From: Sphingomonadaceae bacterium
GTDB taxonomy: Bacteria; Pseudomonadota; Alphaproteobacteria; Sphingomonadales; Sphingomonadaceae
Direction: 5' to 3'
NCBI GenBank assembly: GCA_019090585.1
Contig: JAHRVR010000148.1
Location: 1-34,750 of the forward strand
Length of the DNA stretch: 34,750 nt
Position numbers and translations under genes: made by a program
Shown here: positions 25,837 to 34,750 of the stretch, in pieces
How positions within the stretch are numbered: position 1 is the stretch's first letter
How the letters are laid out: the number at the start of each line of letters is the position of its first letter
The notes under the pieces: generated by a model
What the model was told of the DNA's origin: nothing
Databases searched by the model: none
The model's input: the letters and a program-made list of their open reading frames with translations, nothing else

Positions 25837-26982
25837 ATGGACTTTGAGTGGGACGAGGAGCAGCGCCTTTTCAGGGAAAAGGTGCGGGCGTTCATTGCAA
25901 ATAACCTTCCGGACAATTGGGAGGACGTTGCCGGTCATGGGCCCGGTTCTGCGGAACTGACGCACATGTCGCGCCAATTCTGCGGTGCGCTTGCCGATGA
26001 GGACATGTTGTTCCCGCATTGGCCGGTTGAACTTGGCGGACAGGGCGCGGACCCGTGGCATCAGCAGATCCTGGCTGAGGAGATGTGGGCTGCGGGAGAG
26101 CCGCGCGGCGCGCAATATATGAACGTCAACTGGATTGGCCCGACTCTGGTTCGCTATGGCACGGAAATTCAGAAAGAGCGTTACCTTCCGCCGATCGTCA
26201 AAGGCGATGCCATCTGGTGTCAGGGGTTTTCGGAACCGGGCGCCGGATCGGACCTTGCCGGGCTTCGCACTCGCGCCGTTCTTGAGGACGGCAAGTACCG
26301 GATCAATGGCCAGAAAATCTGGACCAGCTATGCGGGCCTGGCGGAGACATGTTTCATGCTCGTGCGGACTGCGGAGGACAGGCATACCGGGATAACTATC
26401 CTGCTGGTGCCGATGGACACGCCGGGAATTACGGTGCGCGAGATTCCCAGCATTATCGGCGATGGCGACATTCACGAGGTTTTCCTCGACGATGTCATAG
26501 TGCCTGCCGATGCGCGACTGGGCGAGGAAGGCCATGCGTGGGAAATCATCAATTATTCGCTCAGGAACGAGCGGCTGGGCATTCCGCGCTATCAGCTTGC
26601 ACGCGCGGCTCTGGACCGGGCGGTTGCAACCTTGCGCGATCATGCGGCGTTTGACGATGACTCGGTTCAGATCGAGGCTGCTCGCGCGGCCAGTATGTGC
26701 GAGGCGGCGCGCTCGGGCATCTATGCCATTGTCAGTCGCCGCAGTCATGGCGAAGAAGTAGGCCCGGAAGCAGCAGCGGCGCGCTTTGCCACGGTCATGG
26801 CGGAGCGCGCAGTGAGCGAATTCGTGGTCGAATATTTGCCGGGGGCGCTGGCATCGTCCGATCCGTTCCTGAGGATGCATCACCAGCGGGGAATCGTGGC
26901 GGGCATTGCGTCCGGTGCGGCCGAGATTCAGCTTAACATCATTGCCTCAAGTGTCCTGCAACTGCCCAGGGAGCCTCGCTAG
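25837..26982 (+). CDS. Acyl-CoA dehydrogenase
   Basis: WCQGFSEPGAGSDLAGLRTRAVLEDGKYRINGQKIWTSYAGLAETCFMLVRT, NERLGIPRYQLARAAL. Confidence 0.93.
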   Translation: MDFEWDEEQRLFREKVRAFIANNLPDNWEDVAGHGPGSAELTHMSRQFCGALADEDMLFPHWPVELGGQGADPWHQQILAEEMWAAGEPRGAQYMNVNWIGPTLVRYGTEIQKERYLPPIVKGDAIWCQGFSEPGAGSDLAGLRTRAVLEDGKYRINGQKIWTSYAGLAETCFMLVRTAEDRHTGITILLVPMDTPGITVREIPSIIGDGDIHEVFLDDVIVPADARLGEEGHAWEIINYSLRNERLGIPRYQLARAALDRAVATLRDHAAFDDDSVQIEAARAASMCEAARSGIYAIVSRRSHGEEVGPEAAAARFATVMAERAVSEFVVEYLPGALASSDPFLRMHHQRGIVAGIASGAAEIQLNIIASSVLQLPREPR

Positions 26983-27906
26983 ATGGATATTACACTTAGC
27001 CCGGACCACATCACCCTGCTCGATGCGCTGGACAGCCTCGTCAATCCTTATACCGCGCCTCCGACAGGCGAAGTTCCCTTTGCTCTCGAAGACACAGCAT
27101 TGGAGGGCGCGCTTGTTGAAAGCGGTTTTCTGGAGGTTGCACGCGAGCCTGAATTTGGCCTTGTCGGTGCGGCGCTCGTTACCGAACGGATTGCCCGTTT
27201 GCCCTATGCCGTTGAAGCGGCGGCAAGCGCATTTGTGGGTCCGCTCCTTGATGAAGAACTTTCGCGGCCTGTCTGCGTGAGCGCGCGAAGCGGATTGTGG
27301 CAGCCGATCGCTTACCTTCGCGGTGGCAGCACGCTGATCTTGCTTGAAGACGATGACTCCGTGTCCATCCTGAAGGTCAGCGAAGATATGGTGCAAGCCG
27401 AACCGGAATCGCTTTTCGCTTATCCTATGGGAAAGCTGATCGACCCATCGGGCGGGGCTGCGACGCGCGTTGGCGCGCTCAGCGCCGATCAGGTGCGGAT
27501 CCGGGTTCAGCTCGCACTGGCGGCTGAGGTATCGGGGTTGCTGCGTGCCGCGCTGGACAGCACGGTCACTTACGTATCCGAGCGCAAACAATTCGGACGC
27601 CCGCTGGCGACTTTCCAGGCCCTTCGGCATCGTCTTTCCGAAATCCACGTGCGGACCGAGAGTCTCTATTGGATGATGTTGCGCGCAGCCGGCCTTCAGG
27701 ATCCGGGGCAGGCGGCGCTCACAGCGCTTTATGCGCAGGAAAGCGCAAGGGTGGCGACTTATGATTTCCATCAGCTACTTGGCGCGATGGGCATGACGCT
27801 GGAGCATCCTCTGCACTTCTGGACTTATCGCCTCAAGGCGCTGATCGGCCAGATGGGAGGGCGCGGAGAGCAAGCGCGCCGTGCCGCAGCTTCGCTTTGG
27901 CCGTAA
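26983..27906 (+). CDS. Acyl-CoA dehydrogenase (second, shorter subunit-like copy)
   Basis: 307 aa starting directly after the upstream stop codon; VSGLLRAALDSTVTYVSERKQFGRPLATFQALRHRLSEIHVRTE typical of acyl-CoA dehydrogenase C-terminal domain. Confidence 0.88.
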   Translation: MDITLSPDHITLLDALDSLVNPYTAPPTGEVPFALEDTALEGALVESGFLEVAREPEFGLVGAALVTERIARLPYAVEAAASAFVGPLLDEELSRPVCVSARSGLWQPIAYLRGGSTLILLEDDDSVSILKVSEDMVQAEPESLFAYPMGKLIDPSGGAATRVGALSADQVRIRVQLALAAEVSGLLRAALDSTVTYVSERKQFGRPLATFQALRHRLSEIHVRTESLYWMMLRAAGLQDPGQAALTALYAQESARVATYDFHQLLGAMGMTLEHPLHFWTYRLKALIGQMGGRGEQARRAAASLWP

Positions 27907-28158
27907 GCGCCCCGCGGAATCGAAGTCGGGCGCGAAGGGCACGGGATTGACGATTTGGCGCGCTTGCTTGCTGTCGGAATTTTGGGCGTTAGACAGGCTG
28001 CGCGGGCTGCGCCGCCGCTTAACCCACGCATCGCAAAGGGACATACCGTCCATAGACAGCATGTCCGAATATGACGTGTGGGTGGTTGCGGTAAGGGAAT
28101 CTCATGATTTCGGATTCCTCTGTTTCTCGCGTCCCTCCTATTACCCGCCGATAACGGG

Positions 28159-29349
28159 TCAATATTTCTCCGAGCTATAGACCACGGCACCGCCCGAATT
28201 CGGGAGCCCCTGGCAGGCCATTGCCATATTGACGTCACGCTGTCTTTCTCCGGCGCGGCGGGACAGCTGTAAATAACATTCCAGCATCTGCGCCGTTCCA
28301 TGAACGCGCCCATTCCCGAGAGAGCCGCCACTGGCAAGCACGGCAGGGGAGCCGGCCCGGTCAGAGTCGATGCCGCCTTCCGATACCATTTGATGCGCTT
28401 CACCGGGTCCGCAAAGCCCGGTCAGTTCCATCCAGAAATAGACGAGCGGGGCAAAGCCGTCATAGACTTGCAGGTAATCGATTTCCTCAACGCTCACGCC
28501 CGCACGCTGGCACAACTGATCTACATTCTGCTGCCCCTGTTCCATGATACCGTCATAGGGCCACAGTGAGGGTATCAGCCTGCGTTTTGGCAACATTTCC
28601 GTATAGCTGGAAATATAGACCGGCTTGTGCGGTAAATCGCGCGCGCGTTCAGCCGATGTCAGGACGAATGTCGCGACGGCATCAACGGGAATATCGCAGT
28701 CGAACATTCGAATGGGATCGTTGATGACTGGCGCTGCAAGGTATGCTTCCTCGCTCAACGGCTTGTCCGCCCAATAGGACCACGGCAAGCGCGCGCCGTT
28801 CTTTCTGGCCTCTGTAACCACCGAAGCCAGTGCGTTTTCAGGCACGTCATATCGCTGCACATATTCGTTATAGGCAAGCGCGATCGCGGCTATCGGCCCG
28901 AAATGCCCTTGCGGCATTCCCCATTGCTCGCGTCCGCGCGCCTCCTGTTCCGTGCTATTGTGGTAACGGCCGACAGGATTGTGCAGCGCCCGGTGGACGA
29001 CGACATAATCGGCGGCTCCGGCATGAATCGCATTGACTGCCAAAGCCACTGGGGCGGGCAACTGCCCTTGCGGATTCTCCATGAACCGGGGGATGACACC
29101 AAGATGTTGCGCCAGCCAGTTGGCGGTCACAAAGGCCACACCGTCTTCGGCGCTGTGCGACCCGAAGCTGGGGAACATCGGGGTCGTGGTAAAGCCATCA
29201 ATATCCGATACGGCCAGTCCCGCATCCGCTATTGCCTCACGCGTTGTCTGAATGGTGAGGGCACCCAGCGACATCGGTGATCGCCGTGAGACCGGACTTT
29301 GTGCATAGCCTGCGATGGCAACCTGATTGCGCGCTGCAAATTCGCTCAT
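28159..29349 (-). CDS. Thiolase-family protein (acetyl-CoA acetyltransferase / SCP-x-like)
   Basis: RNQVAIAGYAQSPVSRRSPMSLGALTIQTTREAIADAGLAVSDIDGF, ASGGSLGNGRVHGTAQMLECYLQLSRRAGERQ; ATGA overlap with the upstream DUF35 gene. Confidence 0.86.
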   Translation of the reverse strand: MSEFAARNQVAIAGYAQSPVSRRSPMSLGALTIQTTREAIADAGLAVSDIDGFTTTPMFPSFGSHSAEDGVAFVTANWLAQHLGVIPRFMENPQGQLPAPVALAVNAIHAGAADYVVVHRALHNPVGRYHNSTEQEARGREQWGMPQGHFGPIAAIALAYNEYVQRYDVPENALASVVTEARKNGARLPWSYWADKPLSEEAYLAAPVINDPIRMFDCDIPVDAVATFVLTSAERARDLPHKPVYISSYTEMLPKRRLIPSLWPYDGIMEQGQQNVDQLCQRAGVSVEEIDYLQVYDGFAPLVYFWMELTGLCGPGEAHQMVSEGGIDSDRAGSPAVLASGGSLGNGRVHGTAQMLECYLQLSRRAGERQRDVNMAMACQGLPNSGGAVVYSSEKY

Positions 29350-29771
29350 GATGTGGCCAATCGGAACGCCGGACAAGCGACGCCATCGGCAATATCTTCA
29401 AAGTCCACTTGCACCTTGTCCCCCAGTTTCAACGCTGTGTCGACGCCGTCCAGAAGGCGGCCCGTGATACGAAGTCCCGCCTGCTCAGAGAGTTCAACGT
29501 CGACCAGCAGGAACGGAACATCCTGCTCAAAACCCGGCAGGAGCGCCTGCCTTACCACCGTCCAGGATTTAACAATCCCGCGCCCGGAGACCGGCTCGAA
29601 CGTGAAGCGCGGCTCGATGCTCCCACACCTTATGCAAACAGTGTCCGGCGGGTGCGTGAACCCGTGGCAGGCGGAGCAGCGCGCTATCGCCAGTTCATGG
29701 CGTGCGGTCGCTTCCCAATATCCGGCTGACGATGCATCGGGTACTGGAACGGGTCTGTCAGTAACGCTCAT
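29346..29771 (-). CDS. Zn-ribbon / OB-fold protein (DUF35 type), thiolase partner
   Basis: 141 aa; Cys pairs CSACHGFTHPPDTVCIRCGS followed by an OB-like domain. Confidence 0.87.
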   Translation of the reverse strand: MSVTDRPVPVPDASSAGYWEATARHELAIARCSACHGFTHPPDTVCIRCGSIEPRFTFEPVSGRGIVKSWTVVRQALLPGFEQDVPFLLVDVELSEQAGLRITGRLLDGVDTALKLGDKVQVDFEDIADGVACPAFRLATS

Positions 29772-29979
29772 TCATGCGCACCTTGTGTTTAAGAGTAACT
29801 GCGCTCGTATAACTGCAATTTTCGGCACATTGCCAAGGCTTCATCGGCGGCTGGAGGACTGTCGATTTCCTGTTGCCGGTCAGCCAAAGGCACCGCCGTC
29901 ATTGCGGCCTCTCTTCGTCAATCCGGCCTGCGGCAGGGGCAATAACCCCCGCCGCAGACTGGTTCATGACATCGAGAAA

Positions 29980-31200
29980 TCAGGACGCGGCAGGCGCGGC
30001 GCTGAGGTCAAGATTGTAAAGCGCCTCGGCATTGGCCCCGAATACCTTGCGGCGATCGGCTGGCGAAAGCTGCTCCAGCGTCGATTGATGATAGCCCAGC
30101 GGGCTGGGGTGCAGACAAGTTGGATGCGGCCAGTCTGTCTCGAACATGATGTTATCCGCACCAGTACGGTTCACCGCATCAAGCAGACCGGTACGCTCGG
30201 CCCAGAAACAGATTGAGAAGTGTTCGTTGAAGAGGTCCGTAACAGAAGTGTTCCAGTCGGGCAGGTTTTCTTCGACCTGATATTGCAGCGTTTCCAGCAT
30301 GAACGGAACCCAGCCAACATTGCTTTCGACCGAAGTGAACTGCAGCTTGGGATGGCGCTTGAATATGCTCGACATCAGGATGTTCAGGATAATGATCATG
30401 TTGGGTGCGAAGAGCATTGAGCCGCTAACCGCATATTGCTCGTAGCCTGTCAGGCTGGGCCAGGTGTCGGGATTTACCCATCCCTCTGAGCCTTGTGAGA
30501 AGCCAATGTGGAAATTGACCGGCAGCTTGCGGTCTTCGCACAGCTCCCACAGCGGGCTCCAGTATTCTTCCGCCAGATCGGGCAGGCCATGATGCTGTGG
30601 GTTCGCGTGAATGTTGACACCGCGCATGCCCATGTCAGCGCAACGTTCAGCCTCGGCGACTGTCTTCTTGATATCCCACCATGGCAGCATTGCCATCGGA
30701 TAGATCCGGTTGTTCGAATCCGCCTGAAGTTCGGCCATCGCATCGTTCTGGATCGTGATGGCCATTTCCCTCAAGTCTGCGGCGACTTTCTGGGACTTTC
30801 CGCCGCCAAATCCGAGGAGATTGGTATAGGCGATCTGGGCGGCGATCCCGCTGTCATCCATATAGGCCAAACGGGCCTTGGTGTCGTAGGCGCCCACGAA
30901 GACATCTTCGATCGGGTGGTCGAAGAACTCAAGACCTGGAAGCTTTGAGCCGTCCTTCATAATTGCGGAATAGCCGTAATCCCGGCCCAGCATGTAGTCA
31001 CCGAGCATCCAGGCCGTCACACCGTCGACCGTCTTGCGCTGCGGCATCACGTCTTTGTATTTGCCCGGCGCCCGCGAGGTCCAAAGATCGGGCCATTCGG
31101 TGATATGCGAGTCTGCATCGACCACTTTGACGCCTTTGAGCAGCTCTTTGGCAGTCTTCTCGTGCGCGAGTGGGTTTCTTTCTGCTAAGTCCAGGGACAT
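29980..31200 (-). CDS. Amidohydrolase family protein (ACMSD-like metal-dependent hydrolase/decarboxylase)
   Basis: VVDADSHITEWPDLW, MRGVNIHANPQ, LPVNFHIGFSQGSEG, NIMFETDWPHPTCLHP; ATG 31200 preceded by ggag. Confidence 0.88.
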   Translation of the reverse strand: MSLDLAERNPLAHEKTAKELLKGVKVVDADSHITEWPDLWTSRAPGKYKDVMPQRKTVDGVTAWMLGDYMLGRDYGYSAIMKDGSKLPGLEFFDHPIEDVFVGAYDTKARLAYMDDSGIAAQIAYTNLLGFGGGKSQKVAADLREMAITIQNDAMAELQADSNNRIYPMAMLPWWDIKKTVAEAERCADMGMRGVNIHANPQHHGLPDLAEEYWSPLWELCEDRKLPVNFHIGFSQGSEGWVNPDTWPSLTGYEQYAVSGSMLFAPNMIIILNILMSSIFKRHPKLQFTSVESNVGWVPFMLETLQYQVEENLPDWNTSVTDLFNEHFSICFWAERTGLLDAVNRTGADNIMFETDWPHPTCLHPSPLGYHQSTLEQLSPADRRKVFGANAEALYNLDLSAAPAAS

Positions 31201-31668
31201 CTTTTTCTCCTTCAATGAAAGCTCCTAAAGGAACTGCCGTCTTTTTAGGGTTTCGCGCGCCGTAGTGACGCCGAGATGCCTGCGCTGGGCACCAATTAAA
31301 TTAACTCGGCGCTATTGCCGCACCAAACCGGAATTGTCGAGAAACGACTACGATTATCGGATGCTGGAGCAGTTCAGGCCGCGTGTAATCCCGCTTTCGC
31401 TGTACGAAGCTGCGCCAGTTCACTGTTTGATCAAGCGCAATTTCTTCGGATAAATTGTCACCGCGCGAATCGGTATCTCTCGATCACGGCTGCAACAATT
31501 CCGGCGACCGGGAGTATTTTCCGGACACCGCGCACCGGATGTCGGACACCTGATGCCGCGCGGCGCAGACATGCATGGCAGTTGACGACCGGCGGGTAAG
31601 TGAGATTAAGTGAGGCATCAGGCCGGGCGTTCAAGCGTTCTTTGTTTTGATGTTGGGGGAAATGCAGG

Positions 31669-32727
31669 ATGCGGTTCGGCGTTACATACAACCTGGAATT
31701 TGTGCCGGAAGTTCACAAGACCCACAAGCGTTACGTCGAGCTGATCCTGGAGCAGACCGTCCTGTTGGAACAATGCGGTTACGATGCCGCATGGTATAGC
31801 GAGCATCACACTGGCAGCTATTCATTCGGCAACCCCGCCGTGATCGCCGCCGCGGCTGCAATGAAGACCAGCACGATCAAGATTGGGACTGGCGTTTCCC
31901 TTTTGCCGCTGCACGAGCCGGTCTTGCTGGCAGAGGAATTCGCGCTGCTCGATGTCTTGAGCGACGGCAGGCTCGAATACGGTATCGGGCGGGGTTACAT
32001 CCCGCACGAATACGGATGGGTCAAAGTCCCGATTGAAGAGAGTCACGAACGGTATCACGAGATCGCCGACTTCCTGGTCCAGATGTGGACAACCGAGGGA
32101 AAGAGCGATTTTCACGGGAAGCATTTCCAGATCGAGAATTATGAGTGTTTCCCCAAGCCGCTTCAAAAGCCGTTCCCGGCGATCTACGCTTCAGCTGCGG
32201 GGTCGATGGAAAGTTACGTCTGGGCCGGTGAGAACGGCTTCCACCTTGGCACCGCTCTGTTCCTGCCAGACATCACCATGCTTCCCGATGGTCTTGCCGC
32301 ATACCGACAGGCGCTTAGCGATAACGGTCACGATCCCGCCCAGCGCGAGGTCATGGCGATAACCCAGATGTATTGCCACAAGGATCACGAAACCGCGCTG
32401 CGCGAGGGCGGGGCTTTCGCCAACAATTATTACCGCCATTTCGCGAAGCTTGGCGGGACAACCGATGCGAACCCGATTTACAACTATTACAACACGGTCG
32501 AATCGCTGGACCTGAACGCCAACGGCCAGTTGCTGCTCGGCTGTCCGCAGGCGCTTGTCGACAAGATTTCGCATTATCAGGAAGTGTACGGGCTTGATTA
32601 CATCATGCTGGAGATCGCCCAGGGCGGCGCGGAAAACTCAAAGATCTGCGACGCGGTAGAGACCTTTGCCAGCGAAGTGATGCCGCATTTCAAGACCGAT
32701 GCAAAACCCAAGGGAGTTTCTCCATGA
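31669..32727 (+). CDS. LLM-class flavin-dependent oxidoreductase (luciferase-like monooxygenase)
   Basis: 352 aa; CGYDAAWYSEHHTGSYSFGNPAVIAAAAAMKTSTIKIGTGVSLLPLHEPVLLAEEFALLDVLSDGRLEYGIGRGY. Confidence 0.92.
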   Translation: MRFGVTYNLEFVPEVHKTHKRYVELILEQTVLLEQCGYDAAWYSEHHTGSYSFGNPAVIAAAAAMKTSTIKIGTGVSLLPLHEPVLLAEEFALLDVLSDGRLEYGIGRGYIPHEYGWVKVPIEESHERYHEIADFLVQMWTTEGKSDFHGKHFQIENYECFPKPLQKPFPAIYASAAGSMESYVWAGENGFHLGTALFLPDITMLPDGLAAYRQALSDNGHDPAQREVMAITQMYCHKDHETALREGGAFANNYYRHFAKLGGTTDANPIYNYYNTVESLDLNANGQLLLGCPQALVDKISHYQEVYGLDYIMLEIAQGGAENSKICDAVETFASEVMPHFKTDAKPKGVSP

Positions 32728-33467
32728 CCGGTAATGCAAAAGTCGCGATCGTCACCGGCGGGGGGCAGGGGCTTGGTCAGGGCATCGCTATTGCACTTAG
32801 CAAGGCAGGATACCGTGTCGCGGTTCTGGGCCGGACTTTGTCCAAGCTCGAGGCGACAGCCAGTCTGTGTGAGGGGGAATGCCTACCGGTCGTTTGCGAT
32901 CTGATCGTTCCTGATTCGGTTCGCGGTGCCTTTGCGAAAGTTGCCGAAGCATTTGGCCAGCTCGACGTGCTGGTCAACAATGCTGCAAGCTATGCCGCAT
33001 TTCCCTTCGACGAGGCACAGGACAGCCAGATCGTCGATGTCGTCAACCAGAGCCTGATCGCGCCGATGTTCTGCACGCGCGAAGCGATAGGCCAAATGAA
33101 AAAGGCTGGCGGCGGGGACATCGTCAATATCTCGACGCAATCGGTGCTGACGCCGCAACCATTGATGATCGTCTATGGCGCGGCAAAAGGCGGGCTCGAA
33201 ACTTTGGCGCGCGGGCTGCGCAATGAGTATCGCGGGCAGAATATTCGTGTGTTGAACGTCCAGATCGGTGTCGTCACGAACACCGCGCTTGATGTCCCGG
33301 ATGAAGAGTCCGCGCGCAGATATGGCGAAGCCCTTGCAAATGCAGGAATGGAAAAGACTTTCGTGTTCCCCGGGTCAAAACCTGCCGATATTGCCGCGTC
33401 GATCGTGCATGCGGTCACAGCGCCTCGCGATACGATAATCGAGGAAATCGTCCTTCGAGGGTTCTAG
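32724..33467 (+). CDS. SDR family oxidoreductase
   Basis: VTGGGQGLGQGIAIALSKAGYRVAVLGR, LVNNAA, VYGAAKGG (YxxxK); ATGA overlap with the LLM gene. Confidence 0.92.
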   Translation: MTGNAKVAIVTGGGQGLGQGIAIALSKAGYRVAVLGRTLSKLEATASLCEGECLPVVCDLIVPDSVRGAFAKVAEAFGQLDVLVNNAASYAAFPFDEAQDSQIVDVVNQSLIAPMFCTREAIGQMKKAGGGDIVNISTQSVLTPQPLMIVYGAAKGGLETLARGLRNEYRGQNIRVLNVQIGVVTNTALDVPDEESARRYGEALANAGMEKTFVFPGSKPADIAASIVHAVTAPRDTIIEEIVLRGF

Positions 33468-33690
33468 ATCTTGTCGGCGGGCAGTCTGATCGCGGCGCAT
33501 GGATTGGGCCAGGTTTGATTGAAAGGAAGCCAAGCGCCCAAGGCGCCGTCGCAGGAGCCAGGATTAGGTTCTGAACCTGATCAGGAATGACGCGCAGCAG
33601 CCTTTTTTGCAGTTTGCGGCTATGACGGGACGAGGGTGCACGATGTGCATGACCTCGCCCGCCTGCAGGCCGATGCTTATGCGCCTCTGA

Positions 33691-34461
33691 TTAGTGGAAG
33701 CACCTTCCCCCATCCACCGCGAGGGCGGAGCCCGTGATGTATGAGGATTCGCCTGAACTCAGGAAGAGCACGGAATTGGCGATCTCAATCGGTTCGGCGA
33801 CTCGTTTCAGAGCATATTGCTGCACGAAGGGCGCGTCCGACGGGTTGTCATAGTCCGCGAACGTAAAAGCCGCCATCGGCGTGTTGGTCACGCCCGGACA
33901 GACCGCATTGACCCGGACGCTTGGTGCAGCTTCAACCGCGAGGTTCTTGCTGAATGCGATCAACCCGCCCTTGGTTGCCGCATAGGCGGTGTTGTTTGGC
34001 GCATTGGGCAGCAGTCCTTGTCCCGAGGCGATGTTGACAATCGTCCCGCCACCGGCGGCTCTCATCAGCGGCAGCGCTGCCTTGCAGATCATATAGGGTG
34101 CTTCAAGATTGATGGCGGTGAACTTGCGTAGCGTTGACAGGTCCATCTCCTCGATCGGGCTGCCAGAGCCGAGCGCCGCGCAATTGACGACGCCGTCCAG
34201 ACCGCCAAGCTCACGTGCCGCGTTTGCCACCATCGCCTCTACATTCTCCACATCGGAGAGATCATAGGGGCAGGGCACAGCGTCCAGACTGGCTGAAATT
34301 GCTCTTACGCCGTCTTCATTGAAATCAACCAGGGCCAGTTTCGCGCCATGGCTGGCGAACAGCTCAGCGATCGCCTTGCCGATGCCCGACGCGGCCCCGG
34401 TGATCAGGATGCGGCGGCCCGCCAGGCGCGGTCCGCCGACATCGTTTCCATTTCCAGACAT
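33691..34461 (-). CDS. SDR family oxidoreductase
   Basis: ITGAASGIGKAIAELFASHGAKLALVD, VVNCAALGSG, YAATKGG, VCPGVTNTPM; ATG 34461 (MSGNGND) preceded by gggaga, ORF opens at 34683. Confidence 0.92.
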   Translation of the reverse strand: MSGNGNDVGGPRLAGRRILITGAASGIGKAIAELFASHGAKLALVDFNEDGVRAISASLDAVPCPYDLSDVENVEAMVANAARELGGLDGVVNCAALGSGSPIEEMDLSTLRKFTAINLEAPYMICKAALPLMRAAGGGTIVNIASGQGLLPNAPNNTAYAATKGGLIAFSKNLAVEAAPSVRVNAVCPGVTNTPMAAFTFADYDNPSDAPFVQQYALKRVAEPIEIANSVLFLSSGESSYITGSALAVDGGRCFH

Positions 34462-34750
34462 TGATTCTCCCCTCGATTGGTACAGTGTTACACTTCTGGA
34501 CAATGCGTTCAGCGTGTTGTTTCCCGAGCGCAAGTTAGCAAAGTTGTGCAGATAGTCGATCCGGCATGGACTGAGATTATGGTCATTCCAAAGAGGCTCT
34601 CTTGAGCGGCGTAAAATTGAAGTTGTGATGATCAGCTTTGGATTGGGCAATAGGGACAGGTCATATTTTTGACAATGTGTCATATTCTGTCAGAGATGCG
34701 GAGAACTGGCTATTAGAAGCTGGCCCGGCAGGTTACGCCCGTCGAACCGA

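Noticed and set aside
25702-26883. N-terminal part of the 504-aa ORF (25369..26883, -)
   Set aside because: Antisense to the acyl-CoA dehydrogenase; only the C-terminal ~110 aa of that ORF resemble a real protein.
27881-28180. 99-aa + ORF after the second acyl-CoA dehydrogenase
   Set aside because: No motif, no clear ribosome-binding site, overlaps the end of the flanking gene; considered chance.
1-34750. tRNA, rRNA, transposase or integrase genes
   Set aside because: None recognised on reading; no transposase/integrase motifs in the ORF translations, so no mobile element is claimed.

Overview
GC-rich alphaproteobacterial (probably sphingomonad-like) chromosomal window. In order it holds: (1) the 3' part of a phosphate-uptake locus, pstC(partial)-pstA-pstB-phoU-phoB; (2) a cytochrome c/PQQ-propeller dehydrogenase on the - strand; (3) a compact virB-type T4SS operon with virB3-B4-B6-B9-B10-B11 only; (4) a region with a 29-bp perfect inverted repeat, a cupin and a malonyl-CoA-synthetase-like AMP ligase; (5) the most interesting locus, a candidate RiPP-like cassette at about 16.1-19.3 kb. 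It has a 93-aa Cys-free peptide with three YG-x4-[SA]-x-L-[IV]-A-K-x-G repeats, directly followed by an HExxH-motif putative peptide-modifying enzyme (aKG-HExxH type). Divergent from these is a cyanophycin-synthetase (CphA)-like ATP-grasp protein whose Mur-ligase half looks shrunken and has lost its P-loop; (6) a long CoA-ester/alicyclic catabolic neighbourhood (nitronate monooxygenase, two enoyl-CoA hydratases, BVMO, two acyl-CoA dehydrogenases, thiolase + DUF35 partner, amidohydrolase, LLM flavin monooxygenase, two SDRs), interrupted by a UDP-glucose dehydrogenase gene and a truncated FAD-oxidase remnant. All family calls come from reading motifs by eye; no database search was run.
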